Shown: positions 11,458 through 21,550, numbered from the stretch's first letter. The stretch: 64,000 nucleotides of DNA from Nitratiruptor sp. SB155-2 (GCF_000010325.1 NC_009662.1:1632501-1696500), one strand, 5' to 3'. Translations and numbers: made by a program. Notes: generated from the sequence alone by a model not told the origin.

Positions 11458-11486
11458 ATTCATCAATTTCCCTAAGAAAGGCAAAT

Positions 11487-14400
11487 ATGAGAACTCTTTG
11501 CCAGCAAGCGATCACGCAAGAAGATATACAAATAACGAAAAAACTCAAAGATCTAGAACTGAAATTTTTCTACAACGATACCACCTATCTCAAAATCTAT
11601 TCCAAAACGAGATACTCCATCTCAACATTTGTGAGGCTACTCAGTGATTTTGGAATAGAGACCTTAGAAGATATCTCCTATGAGATAGAGGATGTATATG
11701 TCAATCAACTCACTATCCAAACAGAAACACAACTACTACAAAATGCTGAAAACATTGTAACAACTATTATGAAAAAAGCACTGCTAGGAGAAACCTTCGG
11801 ACATTGCAAACTCTATAGACTTGCCGTTTCACAACGTTTCACTATGGACAAAATTCTCTTTCTTAGGGCAATGATCAAATATCTTGATCAACTTCTGATC
11901 GAAAAGAGAGAAGAGAGTATCATAAAAACATTCTTGCAGCATGGAGAGCCAATAGCTCTTATAACCAATAGATTTTTTGCAAAAAAGGGTATTAGACATA
12001 TCGATCGATCCATCGAGGAGAGTTTCAAATCAATCAAAAATTTTGAAGAAGACAAACTGTTAAGAATCTTCTATGCTGTTGTGCAAAATATAACTGCAAC
12101 AAATTTTTTCAAATCGAAAGAGGCAAAATCTTTCAAAATAGAAGTAGAAAATTTCAAACATCTTTTGCCGTCACTGCAACCAAATATAGAAATGTTTGTT
12201 TACCATCCTCGTTTCCTTGGAGTACATCTGAGAGTATCAAAAGTTTCCAGAGGTGGTATACGATGGAGTGAGAGGGAAGATTTCAGAGAAGAGATTAAAT
12301 CGCTTATGATCACGCAAGAGGCCAAAAATGCCATTATCGTACCATCCGGAGGCAAAGGAGGTCTTTTTATCGAAAAAAGAGTCAGTAAAGAAGAATTCAC
12401 CAATTACTATTCCATGTATATCGATGCACTTTTGGATTTGATCGATAAAAAACCGGTAGACGGTGGGGATTTTTACTTTGTCGTTGCCGCCGACAAAGGA
12501 ACATCGGATATGAGCGATGTGGCAAATGAAATTGCACTCAAACGGGGATTCTGGCTCAAAGATGCATTTGCCAGTGGTGGCAAATATGGCTACAACCATA
12601 AAAAGCTGGGTGTAACGGCAAATGGTGCCTGGATCAGTGCTGCAAGACACTTTATAGACAAAGGAATCGACATTTTCAACGACTCTATTTCGGTCGTAGG
12701 CACAGGATCCATGAGAGGAGATGTGTTTGGCAATGGTATGCTCATCAACCCCAATATTCGCCTCATCGGTGCCATAAGCTCACATGAAATCTTTATCGAC
12801 CCCGATCCCGACCCCAAAATAGCTTATGAGGAGCGAAAAAGGCTTTTCGAAGAATCCAAAAGCTGGAGTAGTTACGATCCCAAAAAGATTAGTGAGGGCG
12901 GAGACGTCTTTTCCAGGTACGATAAAGAGATCCAACTTTCTGCACAAATAAAAAAACTCCTTGGTATCAAGAAAAACAGGATTAGCGGGGAAGAGCTTGC
13001 AAAAAGACTCCTTTGTGCAAAGGTGGATCTTCTGTATATCGGCGGTATAGGAACATATGTCAAATCGAGTGAAGAGCTCAATATCTACATCGCAGACAAG
13101 ATAAACGAACCTGTCCGAGTAGATGCAAGCGACCTCAGGGCCTACGCGGTATGCGAAGGGGGCAATCTTGGTTTTACACAAAAAGCTCGTATAGAGTATG
13201 CCAAAAACGGCGGTAAAATCAACCTCGATAGCATAGACAACTCTGCCGGAGTCGATACCAGTGACCATGAAGTCAATCTCAAAATCGTTCTCAATCAGGC
13301 GATGGAATCTGGAAAGATCGATTTCGATAAAAGAAACGAGGTTTTAAAAAGTGTCACCAAAGAGGTCTTGCAAAAGGTATTCGAGACAAATCATCATCAG
13401 CCCCTTGCCATCACCTTGGATGCTATTCGATCAAAAACGATGCTTGAAGAGATCATGAAGGTCATTGAAATTCTTGAGCGGGAAGTAGAGTTTTTCAAAC
13501 GAAGAGATTTTGAAATTCCTAAAAACAAAGATTTTTCCGAAGTGATAGGCCAAGAGGGAAAAGTCGTACGGCCTGTTCTTGGCATACTGCTCTCCTTTAG
13601 CAAAATCTTTCTGAAAACCTTTATCCTAGAAAGCGGACTATGCTCAAATCCTTTTTTTGAGCATTATCTGTACAAATACTTTCCAAAATCACTCTATCCG
13701 CTCTTTGAACAAGAGGTCCTGAAACAGCCGCTTAGAGAACATATAATAGCGACGGTTGCAGCAAATATCATCATCGACAACGCGGGGGTGACTTTTTTGG
13801 CCGATTTTGACGAAATAGGCAAAGAACGGTTCGCCATCAAAGTGAAGTCCTATCTTTTGCTCTACTCTCTTCTTTCCATTGCGAAGGTCAAAAAGGAGTA
13901 TTACGACAAAGAGTTGCAGCTCAAACACAATCTCTATCCAATCCTACTCGAAATTGAACACTCAATTGAATTCAGTCTCAAATGGATTGTACGAAACTAC
14001 CATCAGATCAATCTAGAGCCCTTCCATATCTTAAGCTATAAAAACGAAATTGCTCAATTTCTCTCTTTGGAGAAAGGACGAAGTGAAAACTTTTTCAAAT
14101 ATATCGATCTTATCAAGTTCATCATGCTCGCTATCCATATCAAAGAATTGAAAGAGTATACCCTTTCAGAAATATTGCAACTTTTAATGCTCATCATCTC
14201 CACTTTTAAAATCGATGAACTGCTACAACTTTTGGGGAAATTTGTCCCAAAAGATGCCATCGGCAAAGAGATCCAGAGTCAACTGATCGAACTGCTCAAC
14301 TACTTCGTAACGGTGGTGGCAAAAGATGTGGTTTTGTACACGAGGGCTACAGAGACACTCGAAGATGGGCTCAAGCACTATATGGAAGAGAAGATGATCA

Positions 14401-14507
14401 ACCCTAATCACTTCTATATGATGATCGAAGAGATGAAAGCAAACGCATCTTCTGATTTGATGCGTCTTATATGTATTTTGCACAAACTCCTTTTAGAGGC
14501 TGTCTAG
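11487..14507 (+). CDS. NAD-dependent glutamate dehydrogenase, large (about 115 kDa) type
   Basis: The enzyme interconverts glutamate and 2-oxoglutarate plus ammonia with NAD. The 1006 residues contain the dehydrogenase core in the middle: RGGIRWSEREDFREEIKSL, then IIVPSGGKGGLF with the catalytic Lys region, then a GTGSMRGDVFGNG dinucleotide-binding segment. Long helical N- and C-terminal regions (about 1-260 and 690-1006) are typical of large NAD-GDHs, which are usually catabolic. ATG 11487 has AAAGG nearby; an upstream in-frame extension to 11244 lies antisense inside moeA and is rejected. The 3' end overlaps convergent moaE by 15 nt. Confidence 0.9.
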   Translation: MRTLCQQAITQEDIQITKKLKDLELKFFYNDTTYLKIYSKTRYSISTFVRLLSDFGIETLEDISYEIEDVYVNQLTIQTETQLLQNAENIVTTIMKKALLGETFGHCKLYRLAVSQRFTMDKILFLRAMIKYLDQLLIEKREESIIKTFLQHGEPIALITNRFFAKKGIRHIDRSIEESFKSIKNFEEDKLLRIFYAVVQNITATNFFKSKEAKSFKIEVENFKHLLPSLQPNIEMFVYHPRFLGVHLRVSKVSRGGIRWSEREDFREEIKSLMITQEAKNAIIVPSGGKGGLFIEKRVSKEEFTNYYSMYIDALLDLIDKKPVDGGDFYFVVAADKGTSDMSDVANEIALKRGFWLKDAFASGGKYGYNHKKLGVTANGAWISAARHFIDKGIDIFNDSISVVGTGSMRGDVFGNGMLINPNIRLIGAISSHEIFIDPDPDPKIAYEERKRLFEESKSWSSYDPKKISEGGDVFSRYDKEIQLSAQIKKLLGIKKNRISGEELAKRLLCAKVDLLYIGGIGTYVKSSEELNIYIADKINEPVRVDASDLRAYAVCEGGNLGFTQKARIEYAKNGGKINLDSIDNSAGVDTSDHEVNLKIVLNQAMESGKIDFDKRNEVLKSVTKEVLQKVFETNHHQPLAITLDAIRSKTMLEEIMKVIEILEREVEFFKRRDFEIPKNKDFSEVIGQEGKVVRPVLGILLSFSKIFLKTFILESGLCSNPFFEHYLYKYFPKSLYPLFEQEVLKQPLREHIIATVAANIIIDNAGVTFLADFDEIGKERFAIKVKSYLLLYSLLSIAKVKKEYYDKELQLKHNLYPILLEIEHSIEFSLKWIVRNYHQINLEPFHILSYKNEIAQFLSLEKGRSENFFKYIDLIKFIMLAIHIKELKEYTLSEILQLLMLIISTFKIDELLQLLGKFVPKDAIGKEIQSQLIELLNYFVTVVAKDVVLYTRATETLEDGLKHYMEEKMINPNHFYMMIEEMKANASSDLMRLICILHKLLLEAV

Positions 14508-14936
14508 AAGGCCGCTTCCCCTGATTTTTTGGGAACGGTCTCTTGCATAGATTCGCTCACCCTGTTTCACGTCATATTTCCAGATAGGAGCGTTTGCCTT
14601 GAAATCTTCTACAAACTCGTCGATGAGCTCCAAAGCAACCCTCCTTTTGGGGCTAAAGACAGCGGACATGTAGCTGGAGGTGTGGACTGGCACATTTCCT
14701 ATAGAGTGGGCCATACACACATACGCCCCTTTTTGCTTCGCTCGTTCTTGCCATGTATCGAACCACTTTTTCAAAATCGGCTCATAGATATCAAAACTGA
14801 GCGCTTCTATCCCGTTTTCTTCCCGGACGATGCCTACAAAAGTGATAAAGGCGCCATAGTTTTTCGTCTCTCCCCATTTCCTCCAACGAGAAAAGATTTT
14901 GTCCACATCCAACTGTCCAGGGTAGAGTTCAAGCAT
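14493..14936 (-). CDS. moaE: Molybdopterin synthase catalytic subunit
   Basis: MoaE, with two MoaD chains, transfers sulphur to precursor Z to make molybdopterin. The 147 residues contain the YGAFITFVGIVRE block, the HSIGNVPV segment and the KRRVALELIDEFVEDFKANAPIWK helix with the catalytic lysines. ATG 14936 lies 1 nt from the moaD stop and follows GGAGGGTGAT; the upstream extension overlaps moaD. The tail overlaps the convergent gdh stop by 15 nt, with no room for a terminator. Confidence 0.93.
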   Translation of the reverse strand: MLELYPGQLDVDKIFSRWRKWGETKNYGAFITFVGIVREENGIEALSFDIYEPILKKWFDTWQERAKQKGAYVCMAHSIGNVPVHTSSYMSAVFSPKRRVALELIDEFVEDFKANAPIWKYDVKQGERIYARDRSQKIRGSGLLDSL

Positions 14937-14937
14937 A

Positions 14938-15159
14938 TCACCCTCCACAGACTGGAGGAAGAAGAGTGATACGATCTCCCTCTTTGAGTTTGATATCACT
15001 TTTTTCGATCAATGTATCATTGACAGCGACAGCACATTCACTAAGCCACTTTTGCAGCTCGGGATCTTTTTTAAGCTCTTTTGCTACATCCGCAAGGGTT
15101 TTTGCCTCGATCTTCACAGGTTCTCGCTTAATCGGACCTAAAAATTCTACTGTTACCAT
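14938..15159 (-). CDS. moaD: Molybdopterin synthase sulphur carrier subunit
   Basis: This 73-residue ubiquitin-fold protein ends in the essential Gly-Gly (LLPPVCGG). The terminal glycine is adenylated and then carries the thiocarboxylate used by MoaE. It lies immediately upstream of moaE with a 1-nt gap, so the two subunits of molybdopterin synthase are made together. Confidence 0.93.
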   Translation of the reverse strand: MVTVEFLGPIKREPVKIEAKTLADVAKELKKDPELQKWLSECAVAVNDTLIEKSDIKLKEGDRITLLPPVCGG

Positions 15160-15195
15160 TGCTTTTCCTCGTTATGTTTTTCGTTAATTTTATCA

Positions 15196-15201
15196 TATAA
15201 T
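15196..15201 (+). promoter_or_regulatory. -10 box placed for a leaderless mqnA transcript
   Basis: TATAAT ends 7 nt before the mqnA ATG (15209), so transcription should start at or within one or two bases of the start codon. No Shine-Dalgarno-like sequence precedes that ATG. Confidence 0.5.
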
Positions 15202-15208
15202 TACCCTC

Positions 15209-15859
15209 ATGATAATAGGGAAAATCGAATACATCAATCTTTTACCCTTCCATGTTTTTCTCAAAAAAAGATTACGAGCACCTACAGACAAAAAAGCGTG
15301 GATGTATCACCAAGGGGTTCCCTCTGTAATCAATAGAAAATTTCAAAAAGGAAAAGTGGAAGCGGCTATGGTATCCAGTATCGTTTCACAAAGATATCGA
15401 TGCAGTGACTTTGGTATCGTGGCAGATAAAAAGGTTTTAAGCGTGCTTGTCTGCCCGGGTAAAACGCTTCCTGACCAAGCCTCCGATACATCCAACATCC
15501 TTGCAAAGATCCTAAAAATGCAAGGAGAAGTGGTCATAGGAGACAGAGCCCTGCAAAGGAGAAAAAAGCAAAAATGCCAAGACCTTGCAAAACTTTGGTA
15601 TGAAAACTTTGGTCTCCCTTTCGTTTTTGCCAGATTTTGCTACAGAAAAAAAAGCAAACAGTATGAAAAACTGACCAAAGCGTTTTTACAAAGCCATGTA
15701 AAAATTCCAACCTATATCATACGAGGACATATGAAGCGGTCTGGTCTCAGCTTTCAAGAGATTAACGACTATTTAACGTTGATACGTTATAATGTAGGAA
15801 TACGGGAAAAACGATCGCTCAAAAAATTTCTGAAACTGGCAAAAAAGATTCGAAAATGA
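15209..15859 (+). CDS. mqnA: Chorismate dehydratase, futalosine menaquinone pathway
   Basis: MqnA dehydrates chorismate to 3-enolpyruvylbenzoate, the first step of the futalosine route to menaquinone. The 216-residue protein opens with the characteristic GKIEYINLLPFHVF block and later has a VSSI-x-S-x-RY segment. It is short, as in other Campylobacterota. The ATG at 15209 has no ribosome site and may head a leaderless message. Its stop overlaps the cytochrome c peroxidase start by 4 nt (ATGA). mqnD is at 39,988. Confidence 0.88.
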   Translation: MIIGKIEYINLLPFHVFLKKRLRAPTDKKAWMYHQGVPSVINRKFQKGKVEAAMVSSIVSQRYRCSDFGIVADKKVLSVLVCPGKTLPDQASDTSNILAKILKMQGEVVIGDRALQRRKKQKCQDLAKLWYENFGLPFVFARFCYRKKSKQYEKLTKAFLQSHVKIPTYIIRGHMKRSGLSFQEINDYLTLIRYNVGIREKRSLKKFLKLAKKIRK

Positions 15860-16770
15860 AGAAATTGTTCTTTTTTTTTATACCTCTGCTCCTCTTGGCA
15901 TTCGAGCCCATTAAACCTATTCCAGAACATATTTCTTACAACAAACAAAAAGCACTTTTAGGAAAATATCTTTTCTTCGATCCCATTCTTTCCAAAAACA
16001 GAAAAATCAGCTGTTCTAGCTGTCATGACTTCAATCATGGAGGGGCTGACCCAAGACCGGTCTCTGTAGGGGTGGGTGGCAAAAAAGGAAAAGTCAATTC
16101 CCCGACCGTTTATAACGCCTACTTCAATTTTAGGCAATTTTGGAACGGAAGAGCGAGAGATCTCAAAGATCAGGCAAACGGGCCGGTCCATGCTCCCAAC
16201 GAGATGGCTATGGACGCAAAAGAGATCGAAAAAAGGCTTAACAACAACCCCTTTTACAAGAAACTTTTCAAAAAGGTTTATCATACCGATCATATCAAAT
16301 ACTGGATGGTGCTCGATGCGATAGCCGAATTTGAAAAAGCCCTGATCACGCCCGATTCAAAGTTTGATCTTTATCTCAAAGGCAAAGCAAAACTTTCACC
16401 CTTGGAAAAGAAAGGGTATATTCTTTTCAAGCAGCTTGGATGTATCACCTGCCACAACGGCATCAATATCGGAGGGAACTCCTTTCAAAAAATCGGTGCC
16501 GTAAAACCGTATGACAAGCCGGCAGTCGGTGACAGATACGAAGTAACAAAAAGAGCATTTGACCGCTACAGATACAAAGTCCCCAGCCTTCGCAATATCG
16601 CTCTCACTGCTCCCTATTTTCATGACGGTTCGGTTAAAACACTGGATGAAGCGGTAGAGAAAATGGCTTATCACAACCTGGGATTTAAACTCTCTCCCGA
16701 AGAAAAAAAAGCGATCGTCGCTTTTTTGAAAACATTAACTGGTAAAAAACCGAAGATTTTAGAGCAATGA
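15856..16770 (+). CDS. Di-haem cytochrome c peroxidase
   Basis: This periplasmic enzyme reduces hydrogen peroxide with electrons from c-type cytochromes. A signal peptide covers about residues 1-15. Two CxxCH haem sites are present, C53-S-S-C56-H57 and C196-I-T-C199-H200, in the usual CcpA/MauG arrangement. The 304 residues match the bacterial CCP family. It is translationally coupled at both ends: its ATG overlaps the mqnA stop and its TGA overlaps the next gene's ATG. Confidence 0.93.
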   Translation: MKKLFFFFIPLLLLAFEPIKPIPEHISYNKQKALLGKYLFFDPILSKNRKISCSSCHDFNHGGADPRPVSVGVGGKKGKVNSPTVYNAYFNFRQFWNGRARDLKDQANGPVHAPNEMAMDAKEIEKRLNNNPFYKKLFKKVYHTDHIKYWMVLDAIAEFEKALITPDSKFDLYLKGKAKLSPLEKKGYILFKQLGCITCHNGINIGGNSFQKIGAVKPYDKPAVGDRYEVTKRAFDRYRYKVPSLRNIALTAPYFHDGSVKTLDEAVEKMAYHNLGFKLSPEEKKAIVAFLKTLTGKKPKILEQ

Positions 16771-18818
16771 GTACCAAAAAAAGAGTTCTTTTTTCTATCC
16801 TTCTTGGAATCACCATCATAGGACTCTTTTTCTATTTTCAACATTTCTCCAAGCGCTATTTCGAAGAGCGCAACCATATTCTATATCATTTGGATCGTTT
16901 CCAGACACTCGAAACAAAGTTACAGTACGAAGTTTTGGAAACATCTTTTTTTCTTTATAAGAATTTTGACAAAATTGTTCATACGGTCAAAGAGCTAGAA
17001 GCGCAGCAAAGAAATTTCGAACATGACCACTTGCCGTATCTGCCTCAAACACTGAAAAAAGATTACCGAAACTATAAAAAAACAAGTAAAAAAGTGAAAA
17101 GTACGATTTTCGATTTTGAAACGGTCAATTCAACGATCAAAAATTCGTTGACCTATCTCACTACTTTGATGAAGAAAATACCAAACTTTGAAAATATGCA
17201 CCCACAATTCAATAGATATGAACAGACTGTTGTAAGCGCTATATCCAATGTGATTTTGGCAAAAAGCAGCTTTGATAAAGATTTTTTGCATGAGATAAAA
17301 AAAGATTATACAGAGCTTCAAAAGTATCACTTCAAAGATCAAAATCTTCAACGATTTCATGAAGTATTGCTGGCACATATCAATATTTTTCTACAAAATT
17401 TCCCGGCATATACAAAACATCTTGATACCATTCTTCAAAATCTGCCCCAAAAGTCCATAGAGATTTTTAGAAAAGATTTCGAAAAGATCTATCAAGAAAA
17501 GCTGCAAACGATTACGCTCCTCTATGCAATTTTTGTAGCCCTATTTCTATTTACAGTCGTTTACAATATCTATCTTATACTATTGCTAGATAAAGAGAAC
17601 CGAGAACTAGACAGATTGGCAAGAATTGATACGCTAACCGGTCTATACAATAGAAACAGCTTTTTTATCGAAAAAAGGAAATACAAAAATCCAGCTCTTA
17701 TTTTGATCAATATCGACCGCTTCAAACATTTCAACGATATCTACGGCACTGAGATAGGAGACTGCATTTTACAATCAGTAGCCAATACGATCAAAAATTA
17801 TGTGAAAAACATATCCAGTGCGAAAGTTTTTCGGGTAGGTGGGGACGATTTCGCAATCGTTTTGGAAAGAGATGGTATAGATTTGGAAAAGATAGCGTGT
17901 AAAATCAATCGACTCTTCCAAAGAAAGCCCATTATCTGCCGCAATCTTGAAATATTCGTAACGGCCAGTATAGGGATCTCCACTTCTAGGCCCCTGTTAG
18001 AAACCGCAGATATCGCTCTTAAAGAGGTTAAGAAAAACCCACAAAAAACATGCCTCTACTACACGCCATCCCACAATCTTTTAGAGAAAGTGAACAAGAA
18101 TTTACAGATGACAAATGTTTTGATCGATGGGGTGAAAAATGGAAAAATCCTCCCTTTTTACCAAGCCATCGTAGATATCCGTAACGATCAAATAGTCAAA
18201 TATGAGGCATTGGCTCGAATTAAAACGGAAAAAGGCACTGAATCGATCTATCCCTACCTGAAATTGGCAAAAGAGATCAAACTGTACAAATCGATCACGA
18301 AAATGATCTTTTTGCGAAGTTTCGCTACGATGAACGACAAAGATGCATCGTTTAGTCTCAATATCTCTATAGATGATATTATCGATCCAGATTTTACAAA
18401 TATGCTCGAAGAGCTTTTCCAGATGTACCCCAACATCAAAAACAGAGTCACCTTTGAAATTTTGGAGTCTGCTTCTATTTCCGATTACGAAATTGTCAAA
18501 GAGTTCATCAAAAAAGTGAAAAGTTTTGGGGCAAAAATTGCTATTGATGACTTCGGTAGCGGATACTCCAACTTTGAACATCTGCTCAATCTCCAAATCG
18601 ATTACATCAAAATTGATGGAAGTCTTATCAAGAATATCCATAAAGACAAAAATGCAAAACTGATTGTATGGATGATTGTCAACTTCGCTCAAGCGGCCGA
18701 TATCAAAACGGTTGCGGAGTTTGTCCACTCAAAAGAGGTATATGAAGTGATCAAAGAACTTGGAGTCGATTATGCGCAAGGATTCTACCTTCATGAACCC
18801 TCGCCCACTATCGATTGA
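16767..18818 (+). CDS. Membrane GGDEF/EAL cyclic di-GMP turnover protein
   Basis: The 683 residues comprise an N-terminal membrane helix (about 7-25), a roughly 225-residue extracytoplasmic helical sensor, a second membrane helix (about 252-275), a GGDEF domain and an EAL domain. The GGDEF signature is G358-G-D-D-F362, with Asp in place of the usual Glu, so cyclase activity is doubtful. The EAL motif (E480-A-L) and the other phosphodiesterase residues (SLNIS, EILE, IDDFGSGYS, KIDGS, AEF, QGFYL) are present, so it probably degrades c-di-GMP. It is ATGA-coupled to the cytochrome c peroxidase. The stop lies 5 nt from the convergent malic enzyme stop. Confidence 0.9.
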   Translation: MSTKKRVLFSILLGITIIGLFFYFQHFSKRYFEERNHILYHLDRFQTLETKLQYEVLETSFFLYKNFDKIVHTVKELEAQQRNFEHDHLPYLPQTLKKDYRNYKKTSKKVKSTIFDFETVNSTIKNSLTYLTTLMKKIPNFENMHPQFNRYEQTVVSAISNVILAKSSFDKDFLHEIKKDYTELQKYHFKDQNLQRFHEVLLAHINIFLQNFPAYTKHLDTILQNLPQKSIEIFRKDFEKIYQEKLQTITLLYAIFVALFLFTVVYNIYLILLLDKENRELDRLARIDTLTGLYNRNSFFIEKRKYKNPALILINIDRFKHFNDIYGTEIGDCILQSVANTIKNYVKNISSAKVFRVGGDDFAIVLERDGIDLEKIACKINRLFQRKPIICRNLEIFVTASIGISTSRPLLETADIALKEVKKNPQKTCLYYTPSHNLLEKVNKNLQMTNVLIDGVKNGKILPFYQAIVDIRNDQIVKYEALARIKTEKGTESIYPYLKLAKEIKLYKSITKMIFLRSFATMNDKDASFSLNISIDDIIDPDFTNMLEELFQMYPNIKNRVTFEILESASISDYEIVKEFIKKVKSFGAKIAIDDFGSGYSNFEHLLNLQIDYIKIDGSLIKNIHKDKNAKLIVWMIVNFAQAADIKTVAEFVHSKEVYEVIKELGVDYAQGFYLHEPSPTID

Positions 18819-18823
18819 TACTC

Positions 18824-20077
18824 CTAGCACCCTTTTCTTCGAAGTTCTTCAAGCCTGTGTCTGTAGTGATCCCAATCCAGCTTCTTTCTTGCTACGCCAC
18901 TTTCCACTGCAGCCTTTGCTACCGCCATGCTTACGTGAACGATCAGTCTTGGATCAAAAGGGGTGGGAATGATATACTCATTCGAAAATGTGAGTTTTTT
19001 ACAATAAATTTTTTGCACACTTTCAGGTACCTCTTCTCTCGCCAGGTCCGCCAAAGCATGAGCAGCTGCCAACATCATCTCATAGTTTATTGCGCTACTT
19101 CTTGTATCGAGTGCTCCCCGAAAGAGATAGGGAAAACCCAAAACATTATTCACCTGATTGGCAAAATCGCTTCTGCCAGTGGCGATAATGGCTCTTGGGC
19201 GTATCTCTTTAACCTCCTCCGGCATAATTTCAGGAACGGGATTGGAGCAGACAAACACAAAAGGGGCCTCTTTCATGAGAGCCAAATCCTCTTTTCTCAC
19301 GGCTCCCGGTCTGCTAAGACCCAGAACCATGTCCGCATCTTTAAACGCTTCCTCTCGTGAAATCGCTTTTGGATAAGCAAACTGGGCTTTATACTTGTTA
19401 AGATCTGTGCGTTTCGCATGAACGACGCCTTGAGAATCGATGAGAATGATCTCTTTGATTCCAAAATAGCGGTACATCTTTGCACTTGCAATCGCAGCAG
19501 CGCCACTTCCTACGATCACCACTTTCAAAGATTTGATATCGCGTCCTGTCAATTTGCACGCATTAATCAATCCGGCCGTCGTTACGATGGCAGTCCCATG
19601 TTGATCATCATGCATAACAGGAATGTCGGTACTCTTTTTGAGTTGCTCTTCAATCTCAAAGCATTCTGGTGCTTTGATATCTTCCAAGTTGATACCGCCA
19701 AAAGTGGGGGTTAATGCTCGTACAATTTCTACGAATTTTTGAGGGTCTTTCTCGTTCACCTCCAAATCTATACTGTCAATTCCGGCAAATTTTTTAAATA
19801 AAATCGCCTTACCCTCCATAACAGGCTTGCTAGCAAGTGCACCAATATCGCCAAGACCAAGAACGGCAGTTCCATTGGAAATGACTGCAACCAGATTTCC
19901 TTTTGTGGTATATTCATAAGCACTTTCAGGATGCTTGGCTATCTCTTTGCAAACCTCTCCCACTCCCGGTGTATAAGCAAGGCTTAAATCTTCTTGCGTT
20001 GCAAATGGTTTTGTAACACAGATCTCTAACTTTCCACATTTTCCATTCTTATGATATTGCAACGCTTTTGTTTTCAA
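18824..20077 (-). CDS. NAD(P)-dependent malic enzyme
   Basis: The enzyme decarboxylates malate to pyruvate, supplying reducing power or linking the TCA cycle to pyruvate. The 417 residues match the short bacterial form: [11 protein letters not shown] near the N-terminus, [21 protein letters not shown], metal-binding [10 protein letters not shown], and a Rossmann segment [12 protein letters not shown]. There is no phosphotransacetylase-like extension. Translation starts at TTG 20077 with AAGGA upstream, and overlaps the gltX stop by 4 nt. The order malic enzyme - gltX - SurA-like is one I remember from C. jejuni. Confidence 0.93.
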   Translation of the reverse strand: MKTKALQYHKNGKCGKLEICVTKPFATQEDLSLAYTPGVGEVCKEIAKHPESAYEYTTKGNLVAVISNGTAVLGLGDIGALASKPVMEGKAILFKKFAGIDSIDLEVNEKDPQKFVEIVRALTPTFGGINLEDIKAPECFEIEEQLKKSTDIPVMHDDQHGTAIVTTAGLINACKLTGRDIKSLKVVIVGSGAAAIASAKMYRYFGIKEIILIDSQGVVHAKRTDLNKYKAQFAYPKAISREEAFKDADMVLGLSRPGAVRKEDLALMKEAPFVFVCSNPVPEIMPEEVKEIRPRAIIATGRSDFANQVNNVLGFPYLFRGALDTRSSAINYEMMLAAAHALADLAREEVPESVQKIYCKKLTFSNEYIIPTPFDPRLIVHVSMAVAKAAVESGVARKKLDWDHYRHRLEELRRKGC

Positions 20078-21462
20078 CTATTTCCTTTTTCTTTTATGAG
20101 CTTCTCAACTCTAGCAATTGTTTCTTCTTTTCCAATAATTGCCATCACATCTGATAAGTCTGGTCCTGCCATTTTTCCTAAAAGTGCCAGACGTAAAGGC
20201 TGTCCGATTTTACCAAAGCCAATCTCTTTTTCCTCGACTACTGCCTCGATAATGGCATGAAAATCTGATGGCAGGTGAGCATCGCTGGCTTTGAGTTTTT
20301 GCAAAAAGAGTTCCAAAATCGCTTTCCATTCACCTTTGAGCGCTTTTTTCACTCCCTTTTCATCGTAGTTTTTCGGCGCTTCTAAAATCTCTTTTGCCAT
20401 ATCGGCAAGCTCTTGAAGGGTTTTTGCCCGCTCTTTCAAAGCATCGAGCAAGATCTCTTTCTTATCGTGATCGGATAAAAAGAGACCAAACTCTTCAAGA
20501 AGCTTCACGAGCTTCTCATTTGGTGTATTTTTGATGTAGTGGGCATTGAGCCACTGCAGTTTGGATAGATTATACGCAGAAGCCGATTTGTTGATATCTT
20601 TGGGGTCAAACAGCTCCTTCATCTCTTGCAAACTAAAAATCTCTTGATCCCCATGGCTCCACCCGAGGCGTACTAAAAAGTTTAAAAGAGCTTCGGGCAG
20701 ATATCCCATTTTTTTATACTCCATCACATCCATGGCACCATCGCGCTTGCTCAGTTTTTTACCCTGTTCGTTTAAAATCATCGGCACATGGTAGAATCTC
20801 GGAATCGGCAGACCCAAAGCTTCATATACAATGATCTGTTTTGGCGTGTTATAGAGATGATCGTCTCCCCGTATCACATCGGTAACACCCATCAAGGCAT
20901 CATCAATCGCTACTACAAAGTTGTATGTCGGTGTTCCATCGCTTCGTGCTATGATAAAATCATCAAGCTCCTCGGCTTTTATAGTCACAATGCCTTTGAT
21001 ACCATCTTCAAAGACGATATCTCCTTCCAATGGGGCTTTGATGCGCACAACCGGCTGCACGCCCTGTGGCGGTGTTCCCGTGAAATCTCTATATCTTCGA
21101 TCATATCGGGGCCTCTCCCCTCTTTTCATCTGCTCTTCTCGAAGACGATCCAGCTCCTCTTTGCTCATATAGCAATAATAGGCCTTCCCTTCATCGAGCA
21201 GTTTTTGGATATAACGTTTATAGATATCAAAGCGTTTGGATTGATACGCCACATCACCATCGTAATCGAGCCCTACCCAATCGAAAGCCTCTAAAATCGC
21301 TTTCGTGGCCTCTTCACTATTTCGTGCAAGGTCAGTATCCTCAATACGCAAAATAAATTTTCCACCATTTTTTCTCGCCCACAGCCAATTAAAAAGAGCG
21401 GTTCGAAGTCCTCCGATATGCAGATACCCTGTAGGACTTGGAGCGAAACGTGTAACGATCAT
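20074..21462 (-). CDS. gltX: Glutamyl-tRNA synthetase
   Basis: GltX charges tRNA-Glu; in bacteria that use GatCAB it may also charge tRNA-Gln. The 462 residues have the class I signatures: the HIGH-like YLHIGGLRTALFNW near residue 15 and KLSKRDGA in place of KMSKS, followed by the helical anticodon-binding part. ATG 21462 is chosen because it follows AAAGGG and begins the family's MIVTRFAPSPTGYLH block; the frame upstream to 21588 crosses the divergent promoter region. Only one gltX copy is in the window. Confidence 0.95.
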   Translation of the reverse strand: MIVTRFAPSPTGYLHIGGLRTALFNWLWARKNGGKFILRIEDTDLARNSEEATKAILEAFDWVGLDYDGDVAYQSKRFDIYKRYIQKLLDEGKAYYCYMSKEELDRLREEQMKRGERPRYDRRYRDFTGTPPQGVQPVVRIKAPLEGDIVFEDGIKGIVTIKAEELDDFIIARSDGTPTYNFVVAIDDALMGVTDVIRGDDHLYNTPKQIIVYEALGLPIPRFYHVPMILNEQGKKLSKRDGAMDVMEYKKMGYLPEALLNFLVRLGWSHGDQEIFSLQEMKELFDPKDINKSASAYNLSKLQWLNAHYIKNTPNEKLVKLLEEFGLFLSDHDKKEILLDALKERAKTLQELADMAKEILEAPKNYDEKGVKKALKGEWKAILELFLQKLKASDAHLPSDFHAIIEAVVEEKEIGFGKIGQPLRLALLGKMAGPDLSDVMAIIGKEETIARVEKLIKEKGNS

Positions 21463-21485
21463 TTGTGCCCTTTGTTTTTTTCGAT

Positions 21486-21520
21486 ATTTTACCCAACTCT
21501 TAGTAAGAAAGTGGTAAAAT
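21486..21520. promoter_or_regulatory. Symmetric divergent promoters for gltX and the SurA-like gene
   Basis: ATTTTACC (21486-21493) and GGTAAAAT (21513-21520) form an inverted pair, so each strand has a TAAAAT -10 box pointing outward: minus for gltX, plus for the SurA-like gene (about 30 nt before its ATG). The -35 regions must fall between and across the two boxes. Confidence 0.45.
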
Positions 21521-21550
21521 CGAGTAAACTTATACAACAAAAGGAAATCT

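Noticed and set aside
11244-11486. In-frame upstream extension of the glutamate dehydrogenase frame
   Set aside because: It lies antisense inside moeA and crosses both promoters; ATG 11487 with AAAGG fits better.
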